Origin: Syntrophaceae bacterium UBA6087
GTDB taxonomy: Bacteria; Desulfobacterota; Desulfomonilia; UBA1062
DNA: 64,000 bases
Direction of reading: 5' to 3'
NCBI GenBank assembly: GCA_002448235.1
Contig: DIXF01000015.1
Span: 1 to 64,000, forward strand
Made by a program: the position numbers and the translations under genes
Shown here: positions 1 to 10,200 of the stretch, piece by piece
Position numbering within the stretch: position 1 is the first letter of the stretch
How the letters are laid out: each line of letters starts with the position of its first letter
The notes under the pieces: generated by a model
What the model saw: only the letters and a program-made list of their open reading frames with translations
The model's database searches: none
What the model was told of the DNA's origin: nothing

Positions 1-3000
1 GTTCGTAGAGATGGTTCCGCCGACATTGGTAAAATTATCCACGGTGAAAGAAAAACCGAATGCCTGGGAGTTTCCGTGTATATCAACAGCAGTAAACGAT
101 ACTTGATATGTACTATCCGGCAATGGGGTTACCTGCGGCGTAAAGGTAAACTGGTTGTTGCCCTCTGTGACGGTTCCATCTACCACCTGGTTCTGACTGT
201 TTGTAACGATTACGCTTGATATTACCGCCGCATCGTCGATAGGGCTATACTGGTCGGAAAGGGTGAACCTGATCTGATTGACTATCGGGATCATAGAATT
301 ATTTAACGGAGTAGTGCTTACCAGTATAGGAGCGATGTGATCGTTTATGTTCGGGAGAGTTATATAACCACTGTTGTTGGTCTCATCCTGCTCAAGAATA
401 ATCCTTTGGCTGTCTGCAAACACCTCAACGTTATGAGTTCCCGGTGTTGTGGTCCAGACCTGGCTCACCTGGACAGTTCCGTTTACCGGTAAAATCGAGT
501 AAACCTGCTGTCTACCGATGCTCTGCCCGTCGATGCGGAAATCCACTTCAAATCCTTGGGAGGTATCGACTGCCCCGACATTCTGGATGGTTACAGTGAA
601 CGTCACCTGTTGATTCTGGTCGATGCCGGTTTCAGGGGTATGGGTTACACCCGTTACAATAAGGTCCGGCTTATCCCCGGTCTCTTCCTCGCCGCCGATG
701 AGGTAAAAGGTTTCGAATGAATTCTGATTGTTCCATTCAGTTGCAACCCTTGTATCCGGTATTGCTTTATTCAAGAACCATATCTCACCGATCCTGCCTC
801 TGTATCCATAAGATCCCCCGAGTATCAGGGATGCCGTCCCCATATCATATGCGTTATACGTTGCGACATCTGCCGGGATATTCCCACCCTTCTTATTCGC
901 CCCGTCGTTTGTTGCAAATGTGTAAGACCTGTTTTTGTTTGTGGCAATGTACTTGGTCCATTGATTCAATGGAGGATTCGCAAAAGATAAGGATGATGCC
1001 CATCCATATGAGCTGGTGAGATGCCATACCTGATAAATATTTCCATTCTGGTTTCTTAAAATGTCCCATCCATAGGTCTGCTGCCCCCTTTTCCCCAATA
1101 GATAATCCCAGCCGCCGCCCGGTACTCCTGCCGAAGGATTACACCAGAGAGAAACAGTAAATTCGCTGTTGGGCTGGATTAAATTATTCAGCAGCGTTTT
1201 TTTGCCAAAATTGTTGTATTCTGACTGATCATAATTGTTGCAGAATCCGAGCTGGAAATCCTGTTTATCGATCGTGCCCGTGTCGACGGCATCATTGTCG
1301 TTGCTTGTTGCATCCAGTGGGGGTTGCTGGTTAAAATGATATACCGCCACGTAACCGTCAGATAACGGGAATGTGCTCTCTGAGCTACTCCTGTTTGCAT
1401 TGGCGAGCGATCCGTACATGAGATAGATCTGCGTATCCTGGATAGAAGATATGGAAGGAATTCGTATCCACCCCTGCCACTTCCAGTTGGTAGATGATGA
1501 ATAGGTAAAATTGATCTTCTCGAAAGAGATCTCGTTCCCTTCCAGGTCGGTAAAAAATATATCACTTCCGGCCGTCTTGTCTGCGAGCTCTTCGCCGATA
1601 TCCGGATCGTTCGCTACCTTGAAGAACATCTGGAACGATCCATCGTAAAGAACCTTTGTATGGTCAATGGTTATTCTTCTTTTGTTGAACACATCCGGCA
1701 GCACAAACGATTCTTCTGTGCCGATACCATAGAAGGCTTCAGGTGATGTCTGATTGGCGTAGGCGGTTTGAATCCATTGTGGAGACTTAAGTTCCGAGAG
1801 AACCGCAAGCTCTCCCAGATCAAACTGGCCATGCAACCATTGATTGACGAACCGGCTACCTATTGCGTCTATCTGTCCACTGCTGTACGACCCTGACGGA
1901 TGCCAGTCAGAGGGATCAGAATATGGAGTCAGAGGCACATTCTGTCCATTCACATATGCTGTATAGATCTTATTGCCATAGTCTACTCCAAGCTGGACGA
2001 ACATCCATTGATCGTTGGAGATGGGAGAGGTTGCCGTTCCTACGTAGGTATCCGAATTGGGGCTGGCAGGAGTCCATTGAAAATAGAGATTGTTATTCGT
2101 TTCATCGATGTATATGCCGCCGTATCCCTGGCCTCCGTTGCCACCGGCACCGAACCTGACAGGCTGTGAAGGCTTTTTCCTGACCCAGAAAGAGTACATG
2201 AGAGCACTATCCTGCCGCATCTGTGAGTTCGTACCGAGTTCGACCCTTTCATCCGTGCCGCCAAAAGCAAGTGCTTTGCCTATTCTCCCATCGATGAGCT
2301 CTTCCGGCTCCATGTTAACGGGTGTTCCGTTTATGGTATTCGCTGTTGAATCGAGAATCGAGGCGGAACCGGACACAACCTTGTTATTGAGATGGTATAC
2401 CGAGCTGAAGCCGTCGGATGTCGGGAACGTCGCTGGGCCATTCGATTTGTCGACAGGATATTTACCACCATAGACCATGTAGATCTGGGTATCTTGGGTG
2501 GATGAGATACTAGGGATCCTTACGAAGGCTTCATATTTCTTTACCCATGGAGCATATAGCAATTTATGATCCGATGTATTAGGCCCTCCTGAGTACCACA
2601 TACTATAACCATTATTTTCCTGGAGAACGATCGGTGCATACAGGTAGAGACTGTCGTAATCAGTACTGGCCCCTATATCCAACCAAAGACCTTGCTTTAC
2701 CCAGATTAAACCATCCTGGGATGTTGCATACATGATCCGGAAATTAGTTCCATTATAAGCCGAATACCACATCTTATATTCATTAGTGTCTTTGATTACG
2801 TATGCATAAGATGCATAGGTACTGTCATAGGATGTTGACGAGCCAATGTTGATTGCAACTCCCTGCTTCGTCCAACTTATTCCGTCTGAGGATGTGGCAT
2901 AAAGGACTCGAACATTGGTTGAATCATATCCCTGGTACCACATTTTGTATGTGCTTCCGTCTTTGATGACCCTGCTAGCATGCACGTAAGTGCTGTCATA

Positions 3001-3738
3001 CAGGCTTCCTTTTTGAAGAACAGATCCTTGCTTTGTCCAACTGATTCCATCAGGAGAAGTAGCGTAACAAATGTTATCCCAGTTTGTTCCATTATGGGCG
3101 GAGTACCACATTTTGTATACTTCTCCGTCTTTCATGACCCAGGGTTGAGAAACATGTGTCGAATCGACTTGCCCAGTAGCCCCCTTTTCAAGAATCTTAC
3201 CCTGCTTTGTCCAGTTGATCCCGTTAGTTGAGGTTGCGTAGCCTATGGTCCAAGTTGTTCCGTTAGAACCACCGTACCACAATTTATAAACACCATTCTC
3301 TTTGAGTATTGATCCAGGAATTATCCGGACGCTGTCAAAGCTACCCGAGGATCCTAAGTCCAAGACGACTCCCTGCTTGACATTCCCATTGACATTATGA
3401 ATACGCTCGAAGGGGAGGTCATTGCCTGACTGATCTGTGAAATAGATATCTGTGCCTTTTTTGAGAAAATCGATGTTGCTGGGGTAGTCATTTCCTTCCA
3501 TCCTGTAATAGAACTGGAAGGGGCCATCGTGTGTTACCTTGGTGTGATCGATGGTTATCGGTCTTCTATAGAATGTATCTGCGTTTGAGACAGAGGGTAA
3601 AAGAGTGATCGATGAGCATATCAGCAGAAGGATGCATGCTGTTTGGTACCACTTGATTCGTCGTACTCTCCTGAAGGAGAATGCATGCAACAGGTTGTTT
3701 TTCGATACCCTTCCTCTGTAAAGGTCACGTATACTCAT
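1..3738 (-). CDS. Secreted DUF2341 / LamG / CARDB multidomain surface protein (partial, C-terminus off the left edge)
   Basis: The frame is open from an ATG at 3738 to the window edge (1246 codons), so the C-terminus is missing. The start is supported by GGAGAG 5 bases upstream. An arginine-rich leader and hydrophobic stretch (about residues 30-45) look like a signal peptide. Domains read from translation: DUF2341 N-half (about 50-120), five repeats of the type WYSG..YATS.DGI.WTKQG (about 121-398), DUF2341 C-half (about 398-442), LamG-like jelly roll (about 442-640), a second uninterrupted DUF2341 (about 683-800), a second LamG-like domain (about 805-1010), a CARDB domain starting PDLIVTGVTHTP (about 1021-1126), and an Ig-like domain (about 1128-1235). 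Each DUF2341 copy ends in an RIPSISS.QDTQIY motif. It is probably exported to the cell surface and may bind glycans or other ligands. It is the last visible gene of the minus-strand surface operon; function is unknown. Confidence 0.85.
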   Translation of the reverse strand, partial: MSIRDLYRGRVSKNNLLHAFSFRRVRRIKWYQTACILLLICSSITLLPSVSNADTFYRRPITIDHTKVTHDGPFQFYYRMEGNDYPSNIDFLKKGTDIYFTDQSGNDLPFERIHNVNGNVKQGVVLDLGSSGSFDSVRIIPGSILKENGVYKLWYGGSNGTTWTIGYATSTNGINWTKQGKILEKGATGQVDSTHVSQPWVMKDGEVYKMWYSAHNGTNWDNICYATSPDGISWTKQGSVLQKGSLYDSTYVHASRVIKDGSTYKMWYQGYDSTNVRVLYATSSDGISWTKQGVAINIGSSTSYDSTYASYAYVIKDTNEYKMWYSAYNGTNFRIMYATSQDGLIWVKQGLWLDIGASTDYDSLYLYAPIVLQENNGYSMWYSGGPNTSDHKLLYAPWVKKYEAFVRIPSISSTQDTQIYMVYGGKYPVDKSNGPATFPTSDGFSSVYHLNNKVVSGSASILDSTANTINGTPVNMEPEELIDGRIGKALAFGGTDERVELGTNSQMRQDSALMYSFWVRKKPSQPVRFGAGGNGGQGYGGIYIDETNNNLYFQWTPASPNSDTYVGTATSPISNDQWMFVQLGVDYGNKIYTAYVNGQNVPLTPYSDPSDWHPSGSYSSGQIDAIGSRFVNQWLHGQFDLGELAVLSELKSPQWIQTAYANQTSPEAFYGIGTEESFVLPDVFNKRRITIDHTKVLYDGSFQMFFKVANDPDIGEELADKTAGSDIFFTDLEGNEISFEKINFTYSSSTNWKWQGWIRIPSISSIQDTQIYLMYGSLANANRSSSESTFPLSDGYVAVYHFNQQPPLDATSNDNDAVDTGTIDKQDFQLGFCNNYDQSEYNNFGKKTLLNNLIQPNSEFTVSLWCNPSAGVPGGGWDYLLGKRGQQTYGWDILRNQNGNIYQVWHLTSSYGWASSLSFANPPLNQWTKYIATNKNRSYTFATNDGANKKGGNIPADVATYNAYDMGTASLILGGSYGYRGRIGEIWFLNKAIPDTRVATEWNNQNSFETFYLIGGEEETGDKPDLIVTGVTHTPETGIDQNQQVTFTVTIQNVGAVDTSQGFEVDFRIDGQSIGRQQVYSILPVNGTVQVSQVWTTTPGTHNVEVFADSQRIILEQDETNNSGYITLPNINDHIAPILVSTTPLNNSMIPIVNQIRFTLSDQYSPIDDAAVISSVIVTNSQNQVVDGTVTEGNNQFTFTPQVTPLPDSTYQVSFTAVDIHGNSQAFGFSFTVDNFTNVGGTISTN
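2545..3376 (-). repeat. Five blade-like coding repeats inserted inside a DUF2341 domain
   Basis: Inside the gene above, four full units of about 55-60 codons plus split terminal pieces repeat the pattern KMWYS..NGTN...YATS.DGI.WTKQG. The first piece (KQGVVLDLG..) resembles the tail of a unit, while the last (NGYSMWYSGG) resembles the head, as expected for a closed propeller sealed by joining its two ends. The pattern resembles GH43/GH32-type five-bladed propellers. The homologous second DUF2341 copy in the same protein has only a short linker here, so the repeats form a nested domain. The propeller fold is inference from the repeat count and motif. Confidence 0.7.
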
Positions 3739-3876
3739 CAATACTCTCCTCTGTAATAATCTCTAATCACAACCCGGGCTGTGCCCGGCAGGTCAGAACG
3801 GTTCAAAACTTGTTCGCTCTCTGCCCTCTCCACTACGGCTTCCGCCGCTTCAGCAATTCAGCAATCCTTGTTCTGT

Positions 3877-4755
3877 CTACCCTCCGCAGGTCGGGCATTT
3901 CTGAATCTTCTGCACCCTCTTCTCCTTCGGCTCCTGCGAAAGGGCCGCGCTCTTGAGATACTGGTCGTATGCCCTGATCCCGCCTTCCAGATAGAAGACG
4001 TTCTTCAGCTCTGCCTTTGAGACAATGCGTGCGATGCTCTGATATTCCGCGCCGGTATCGTTCGCGATGAGGACGAGGCACTGCCCGCTTTTCCGGTTCT
4101 TCTCGACTGTGCCCTTCAGCCGTGAGGGTGCAAAGAGCTGAGCATCCGGATCGAAACGCACGGCATAGGGCATTGATTGCTTTCCGGCATCCTTGCCCGA
4201 CGCATCGAGGACTACCCAGTGGCCGTAACCCTTTTCGAGATAAAAGGCCTCCGGGCTGATGTGGTCGAAGGTCTTAGCCATCCAGGCTTCTCCCTCCAGG
4301 GGCAGGCCTGCATGCTTCCAGGAATTCAATCCTCCGAAGAGGATCGTTACCAGGAAACCCTGTTCCGTAAGCCGCTTGCATTCGGGCTCCAGCCCAGCGT
4401 ACTGATAGCCGTCAGTAACGATGACGACCGGGCTGCTTTTCAGAAGAATCTTTGTCCGGATGAAATGGACCCGGATATTGAGGGAGCCGGGTATGTGTGC
4501 CTGGGAATATTCCCCCTGGCTCCGGATATCGACCAGGGCAAGGGGTTTCTTCGTATCGAGCATCTGCTTCACCTCCTCGGCAGTGACGAAGAGCTCCTGC
4601 CGTGCCTGCTTGATGCTGCCGGAGTCCAGGCCTGAATCTGAAAGCGTGTATGCAGGGCTGATGAGGACGAACATGAGCAGAAGAGCATGAGCGAACGCCT
4701 TTTCCACAGTGCCCAAACGATCGGCCGTGATGAAGCTTCTTGCACTTTTCTTCAT
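3877..4755 (-). CDS. Periplasmic tandem rhodanese-like protein lacking catalytic cysteines
   Basis: This 292-residue protein has an N-terminal hydrophobic segment (AFAHALLLMFVLISPAYT) that looks like a signal peptide. The first rhodanese domain spans about residues 55-155 (LALVDIRSQGEYSQAHIPGSLNI, with FGGLNSWKHAG at its end) and the second about 165-275 (VFYLEGGIRAYDQYL). In each domain the loop that normally begins with the active-site Cys reads instead IVTDGYQYAG and LIANDTGAEYQS, so both domains should lack sulfurtransferase activity. The only C-terminal cysteines are in the final KCPTCGG. A GGAG lies 6 bases before the ATG. It starts 20 bases after the stop of the giant repeat protein and probably shares its transcript. 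A binding or structural role is inferred from the missing cysteines. Confidence 0.85.
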   Translation of the reverse strand: MKKSARSFITADRLGTVEKAFAHALLLMFVLISPAYTLSDSGLDSGSIKQARQELFVTAEEVKQMLDTKKPLALVDIRSQGEYSQAHIPGSLNIRVHFIRTKILLKSSPVVIVTDGYQYAGLEPECKRLTEQGFLVTILFGGLNSWKHAGLPLEGEAWMAKTFDHISPEAFYLEKGYGHWVVLDASGKDAGKQSMPYAVRFDPDAQLFAPSRLKGTVEKNRKSGQCLVLIANDTGAEYQSIARIVSKAELKNVFYLEGGIRAYDQYLKSAALSQEPKEKRVQKIQKCPTCGG

Positions 4756-4775
4756 TCCTTACTCCACTATCCCTC

Positions 4776-7260
4776 TCATTGATTCGAAATGATCACCTGC
4801 CGAACCTGGTTTGCAGTAAGCACCATCTCGGTGCTCCAGCGGACTCCGGTCGAGAAGTTTGCCCTGAAGAGGTAGTTGCCCGGCGGCAGACTGGTGAGGA
4901 CCTTGCCTTCGGCATTCGAGGTGCCAATGAACGCGAGGTACGCCCCTTGAGGAGTCCAGAGGTCCACTCCAATGCCGGGTGCCGGCTGCGAGTTAATCGT
5001 AACCAAGACCTCCACCTGCGCTAGCGGGATATTCACGCTTGCATCTTCCCAGGTGAAAATGTCGCTCCAGTAGGTCTGCCCCAGGTAGCTCGTCCGTGCT
5101 TTGTTGGGCAACTCTGGTACGTTGAAGGTCACCTGGCCTGATGCATTGGCTTTGTATGTCTGACCCCGCCATACTCCCTGGTCTGAGAACAAATATACAT
5201 CAAGGTTGGGGATCGGCTGCGAAATCCCCTGGAAGATACCCAGGACAGAGACAGTCACGTCTTCATGCAGTATGGTGAATTCATCGTTGGTGTCGGTTAC
5301 GATATCTATCGGCTGTGTCCAGAAATGGCCGCCCTGGTAATCCACCCGCACCGAGTACGTCCCTTCAGGTACATCGAAACTAGCTATGCCGTTTGTGTCC
5401 GTAGTAACAGTAATCCCGCGGTATATGTTGCCTGTTGCGTCAAAGAGGTATGCAGACAAGCCCGACAGTGGCTGTCCTGGTCCCTTGAGCACGGTCAGCT
5501 GGTAGATGCCGCCTCCGGCATCTACGAATACGCTGTTTACCCCTCCCGACGCCACGGTGTGTGCCGCGCTCCAGTAGGTATTGCCCATGTAGTTTGCCCT
5601 GAAGCTGAAACCTACTCCCACGGGCAGGTAGAAAGAGGCGACACCGTTTTCATCTGTCTTTTCGACCATGCTCCAGCATATTGTCCCCGCAGAATCGAAC
5701 AGGTAAACGTCTGCTCCGGCTATTGGCCCGGTTGACTTGTCCACCATGACCTCGACCCATTGATGGTCGATTACAACACTGGCACAGGCAAGGTCCGGCA
5801 CATTTACCGGGTAGCTCCAGAACACTCCTCCCATGTATCTCACGAGGAAACGATAATCGCCGTTGCCCATATTGAAGCTCACGTTGCCGTCGCTGTCGGT
5901 CAAGCCGCTCTGGCCGAGGAATACTGTCCCGTCGCTGTTGTATACCTCACACCTCACGCCCGGGAGAGGATCTCCGCTTGCCCCGCGCACTGTCAGCGGG
6001 AAGCTCCCGCCGCCGGTGGAAAGTGCAACCTGGTTTACCGTGTCCTGCGTAAGCGGGCTTGCGTTCGTCCAGTAGGTATTCCCCATATAGGTAGTCTTGA
6101 ACAGATAGCTCCCCGCAGGCAGGCGGAACCTTACCTTGCCGTTTGCATCCGTGGACCCGGAAACGTTTGCTGATGTCTGCTGCAGTGTGTACCCATATAC
6201 GTTTACTCCTGATATCGGCTGGGAGGCGCATGTCACCACCACCTCGGCCTCGGCCATGGGAATGTTGAGGTTCACGTCCTGCCAGATGAATGTGTCGCTC
6301 CAGTACGTCTGGCCGAGATAGCTCGTCCGGGCCTTGCTGGTGAGCTGAGGCACCACGAACGTCACCTTACCTTGAGAATTGGACTGGTATACCTGGCCAC
6401 GATAGTATGTCTGGTTTTCGCCGTACAGGTATATGTTGAGGCCCGTCCACGGTGTCGCTGCACCCTGATAGACAGCTTGAGCTGTCACATCCACATACTC
6501 GTGCGGAATCACGAAGTCGATGTCCATATTCGTCGATACCTGGATGGGCTCGGTCCAGAACACCCCGCCCTGGTAGCTCACCCGCACGGAGTACGAGCCG
6601 CCCGGGACGTCGTATTGCACAAACCCGTCCGCATTCGCGGTTGCCGACAGGCCGCGGTATACGGTCTTCGTCCCGTCGTAGAGCATGGTCCCAAGGTTCG
6701 CCAGAGGAGAGTCGGGCGCCCAGCATATCCTTATGCTGAGCAGGCCGCCTCCGGTATTGACGCCCAGGGTGTTCGTCCCGCCCGATGTTACCGTATAGGC
6801 GCTGCTCCAGTATGTGCCGCCCATGTAGTTGATCCTGAACTTGAAGCTTACTCCTGCCGGCAGGCTGAATATTGCGACGCCGTTCGCATCGGTGGTGCTC
6901 ACCACGTTCCATGCCATGGTCCCGGCTTCGTTGAATACGTATACGTTGGCCCCGTTGCCGACCGCGCCGGTTGTCTTGCTTACCTCGACGTTTACGGTTT
7001 CGTGATCGACTACGATGTCGGCAACGAGCGTCTCGGGCACGGTGATTACCTGGCTCCAGAAGCTGGCGCCCATATAGGACAGCCTGAACTTGTAGCTGCC
7101 GGGGGTGAAGCTCGAAGGGTTGAAGTGGGCGATGCCGTTTGCATCGGTCTTGGCGCTGGCCCCTGTTGCGGTGCCGTCCGCACGGTGGACATAGACACTC
7201 CAGTTCGCAGGGCTCGGGCTGCCCGAATCGGTCCGCGCAACCACGATGAGCTCGGACTGT
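4776..7260 (-). repeat. Ten coding repeats with YxGxxFWS motif, arranged as a duplicated five-repeat block
   Basis: The repeats carry, in order: YKFRLSYMGASFWSQ, FKFRINYMGGTYWSS, YSVRVSYQGGVFWTE, KARTSYLGQTYWSD, YLFKTTYMGNTYWTN, then YRFLVRYMGGVFWSY, FSFRANYMGNTYWSA, YSVRVDYQGGHFWTQ, KARTSYLGQTYWSD, YLFRANFSTGVRWST. Members 1-5 pair one to one with members 6-10, including the linker features around them (for example, the SGG.N segment after members 2 and 7, and the decapeptide shared by members 4 and 9). This indicates duplication of a block of about 410 codons, with the boundary near 6010. Each unit resembles a carboxypeptidase-regulatory or Cna-B beta-sandwich. Confidence 0.85.
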
Positions 7261-10200
7261 ACGATATAGTTCGCTGTCACGACCGCGCTCGTGTTGCCTG
7301 CTTCGTCTATTGCCATGAACTTGAGCGTGTGGTTCCCGTTGATCGGAATTGGTGCGCTGTACACCATCGAGGCGGTTGTCGGGTCGGTCCCGTCGAGGGT
7401 GTAGTGGATATCTGACGGCTCGTTCGAAGAAAGAGTGACGTTCTGCGAGGACGTATACGATCCACCGGGCGGGTTGGCGGTGACGGTGGGCGAGGTGCGG
7501 TCGATGGTGACCGGGTACGGACAGTACACTGTCTGGCTGGTCACGCCGTCCGTGATGACTGCGTAGACATAATAGGTAACGTCTCCATGGCCTGCGATGT
7601 CCCACTGGTAGCGGTCGTCGCTCGAACCGTCAGGATCCTCCGGGATGCCCGTGGCGATCAGGCTGCCGTTCGCTCCGACGTTGTCCATGTCGTAGTACAG
7701 CGAGATCGTCGCGTTGTTATCCGGGTCTGAATCCATCCATGCGATCTGCACCGTCTCGCCGTTCGTGTAGACATGCTGAGACGGCTCGGTGAAACTTATG
7801 GACGGACCGTCATTGACGCCGTTGCAGTCGATGAAGAACCGCGAGACCTGCATCCAGGAGCTTGCCAGCCCGTGGGAGTCGCTAGCCAGAACGCGCCAGT
7901 AGTACCAGACATTGTCGCTCAAGAGATTGGCAGGGAGACTCCACGCAGGCTGCGCAGAGTCGTTTGATGCCACCGCGCTGGTGAGCGCCTCATCTGCGAA
8001 GATCTCATAGGTATACGTTACCGTATCGTTGTCCGGGTCCGTGGAAGGGAACACCTCCAGAGTGGGAGTGAGCGTGTTCACCCAGGCCGCGTCGGCCGGG
8101 TTCTTCAGCACCGGGATAGCTGGTGCGTCGTTGGCTGTGTTCACGAAGAAGCTGCCAGTGGTCCACAGGCTGTCTGCCAGGCCGTCGTTGGCCTTCACCC
8201 TCCAGTAGTAGAGCGTATTGTCCGAGAGCTCTGCCGCCGTGCACGAGGTCGTACCCGTCTGTTCGGTGACCGCAGGCAGGCTCAGGTGGTTTGCGCTGTC
8301 GAACGTGTTGACCGTATCGAGCTCATAGAAGTAGCTCAGCGTATCACCTTGTGCATCCGTCGAGTTCGTCACGGTGAGGTTCACTTGAGTGGATGCAACC
8401 TCGGAACCTGTTGCAGGCGAATAAATGACAGGCGCAGTCGGCGCGGTGTTCTCCATGTGGATCAGGAACGAGGATTCTTCGGTCTCGGCCATGAGCCCAT
8501 GCTCGTCGGCTACGACCACCTTCCAGTAGTAAGTGGTATTGTTGTTCAAGGCCGGGCTTACGCTCCAGGAGGTCGTGCCGTTCTGCCCTTGTGCCATACC
8601 GGTTATGGATGCTGCGAGAGTGGTAAGCGCGCTGTCCGTGTATACCCTGAAAGAATAGGTGAGGATATCACCGTCAGCATCGTGGCTGTTCGTTACCTGA
8701 AGCACCGGCGTGCGCGTGTCGAACTCGGAGGAACTGCTCGGCTGCGGCACTGTGGGCGCGTCGTTCTGCTGGTTGACGAAGAACCTTCCGTATGCCCAGT
8801 TCGTCAGAGCATACCCGTCGCTTGCCTGGGCGCGCCAGTAGTACCAGGTGTTGTCGGTCAGAGCCGACGGCACCGCCCATGTGGTGGTCTCGATGCCCTG
8901 CGCCCTTCCCACCAGGCTGGTCATGCCCTCGTCCGCGTACAGCTCGAAGGTGTATATCACCGGGTCGCTGTCCGGGTCCGTGCTGGGCTCTACGCTCAAG
9001 CTCGCCTGCAGGTTTGCGATCTCGGTGTTGTTCGCAGGCGACTGGACCACAGGGATCGTCGGCGCCTGGTTCGGGGTCAGCGGGTCGCTGCCGCGCAGGT
9101 ACTCGTCAAGGTCCGAGATGCCGTCGCCGTCTGCATCGCCCGTGCCGTCACGGTCGAGGGTTCCGAAATGCTGCATCTCCCAGTCGTCGGGTATGCCGTC
9201 GCCGTCCGAATCGCCGGCAGGCGTTACCCTGATGGTGGCCTTCTTGGTATCCTGCAGGGCACCGTCGGATGCGATAAAGGTGACAGGATAGGTCCCGGCC
9301 TGGCCGACTGCAGGGGTCCAGTCGAAGATGCCCGTGCCGTCCGCCTGTTCGCTGAAGCTTGCCCCTGCAGGCAGGCTCGAAGCGGTCAGTGCCGGTATCG
9401 TACCGTCCTGGTCGGTCGCCTCGACGATGAACGAAAGCTGGTGTCCTTCCTGCACCGTCCTATCCGGAATAAACTGCAGAACCGGCGGATGAGGCTGGTT
9501 TGCCGCCTCTACGTACCGTACCGTGTACGAGCCGGTGGAATCCGTGTCGAAGACGTTGATGTGATGAATCCATACGTGGTCCTCGCCCCGGGTCTTAGAC
9601 AGCCAGACGTTCTCCGTCTTCATGGCCTTGCCGTCCGAGCGGGTGATCTCTCCCAGGCCGCTTGAGCCCGCCATGGGATCGGGCAGGCGGACGTACATGA
9701 AGCCCGCGGTCTGCGGCGCAGCAAGCGCGTAATCTCCGCCGGACGCGGCGATGCTCGAAGAGGAAGACTGATCGGTCACCACCGTGTCGATGTTCTGTGA
9801 CTCGTAGAGGCGGTACGTGTCTCCGTCCTTTGCCAGGAAATCGGGTATCGTGTCCTTGCCGCCACTATCCGCCAGCACTTCATGCACGAGGAAGTGGGTA
9901 TTTGCCGCCTCCAGCAGGGAGGTCAGCTCGCCGCCCAGTTCGTCTGAATGGGAAAAATCGGCCGTGAATTCAACAAACCTACCCGAAAGGCTGCAGGTCA
10001 TGATCCAGCTTGCTACCTTTGCCGAGTTGCCCGCAACGTCGCCGAAGTCTGCCATCAGGCTCGGGGTGACTTCTCCGCCGTTTACCTTGCAGGCCTCGAT
10101 GTTGAAGCCGATAAGCAGGCCCAGTTCGTTCTCGGTGATCTTGGGCTGGGCGGAATCGATCTTCAGCGACCGGGCCGTGCCCGATCCGTTGTTCGCCACC

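Noticed and set aside
2545..3376. Regularly spaced repeats that could suggest a CRISPR or minisatellite
   Set aside because: The period is about 170 bases, the units are diverged at DNA level, and all stay in frame within one protein.
3774..3788. CCGGGC-tgt-GCCCGG hairpin between the rhodanese and DUF2341 genes
   Set aside because: The stem is only 6 bp and no T tract follows on the minus strand, so I do not call a terminator.
6372..9665. Long open frames opposite and within the giant surface protein (for example plus 6372-7415 and 8286-9665, minus 6367-7605)
   Set aside because: They lie entirely inside a well-supported gene in another frame, have low-complexity Arg/Val/Gly-rich translations and lack ribosome binding sites.
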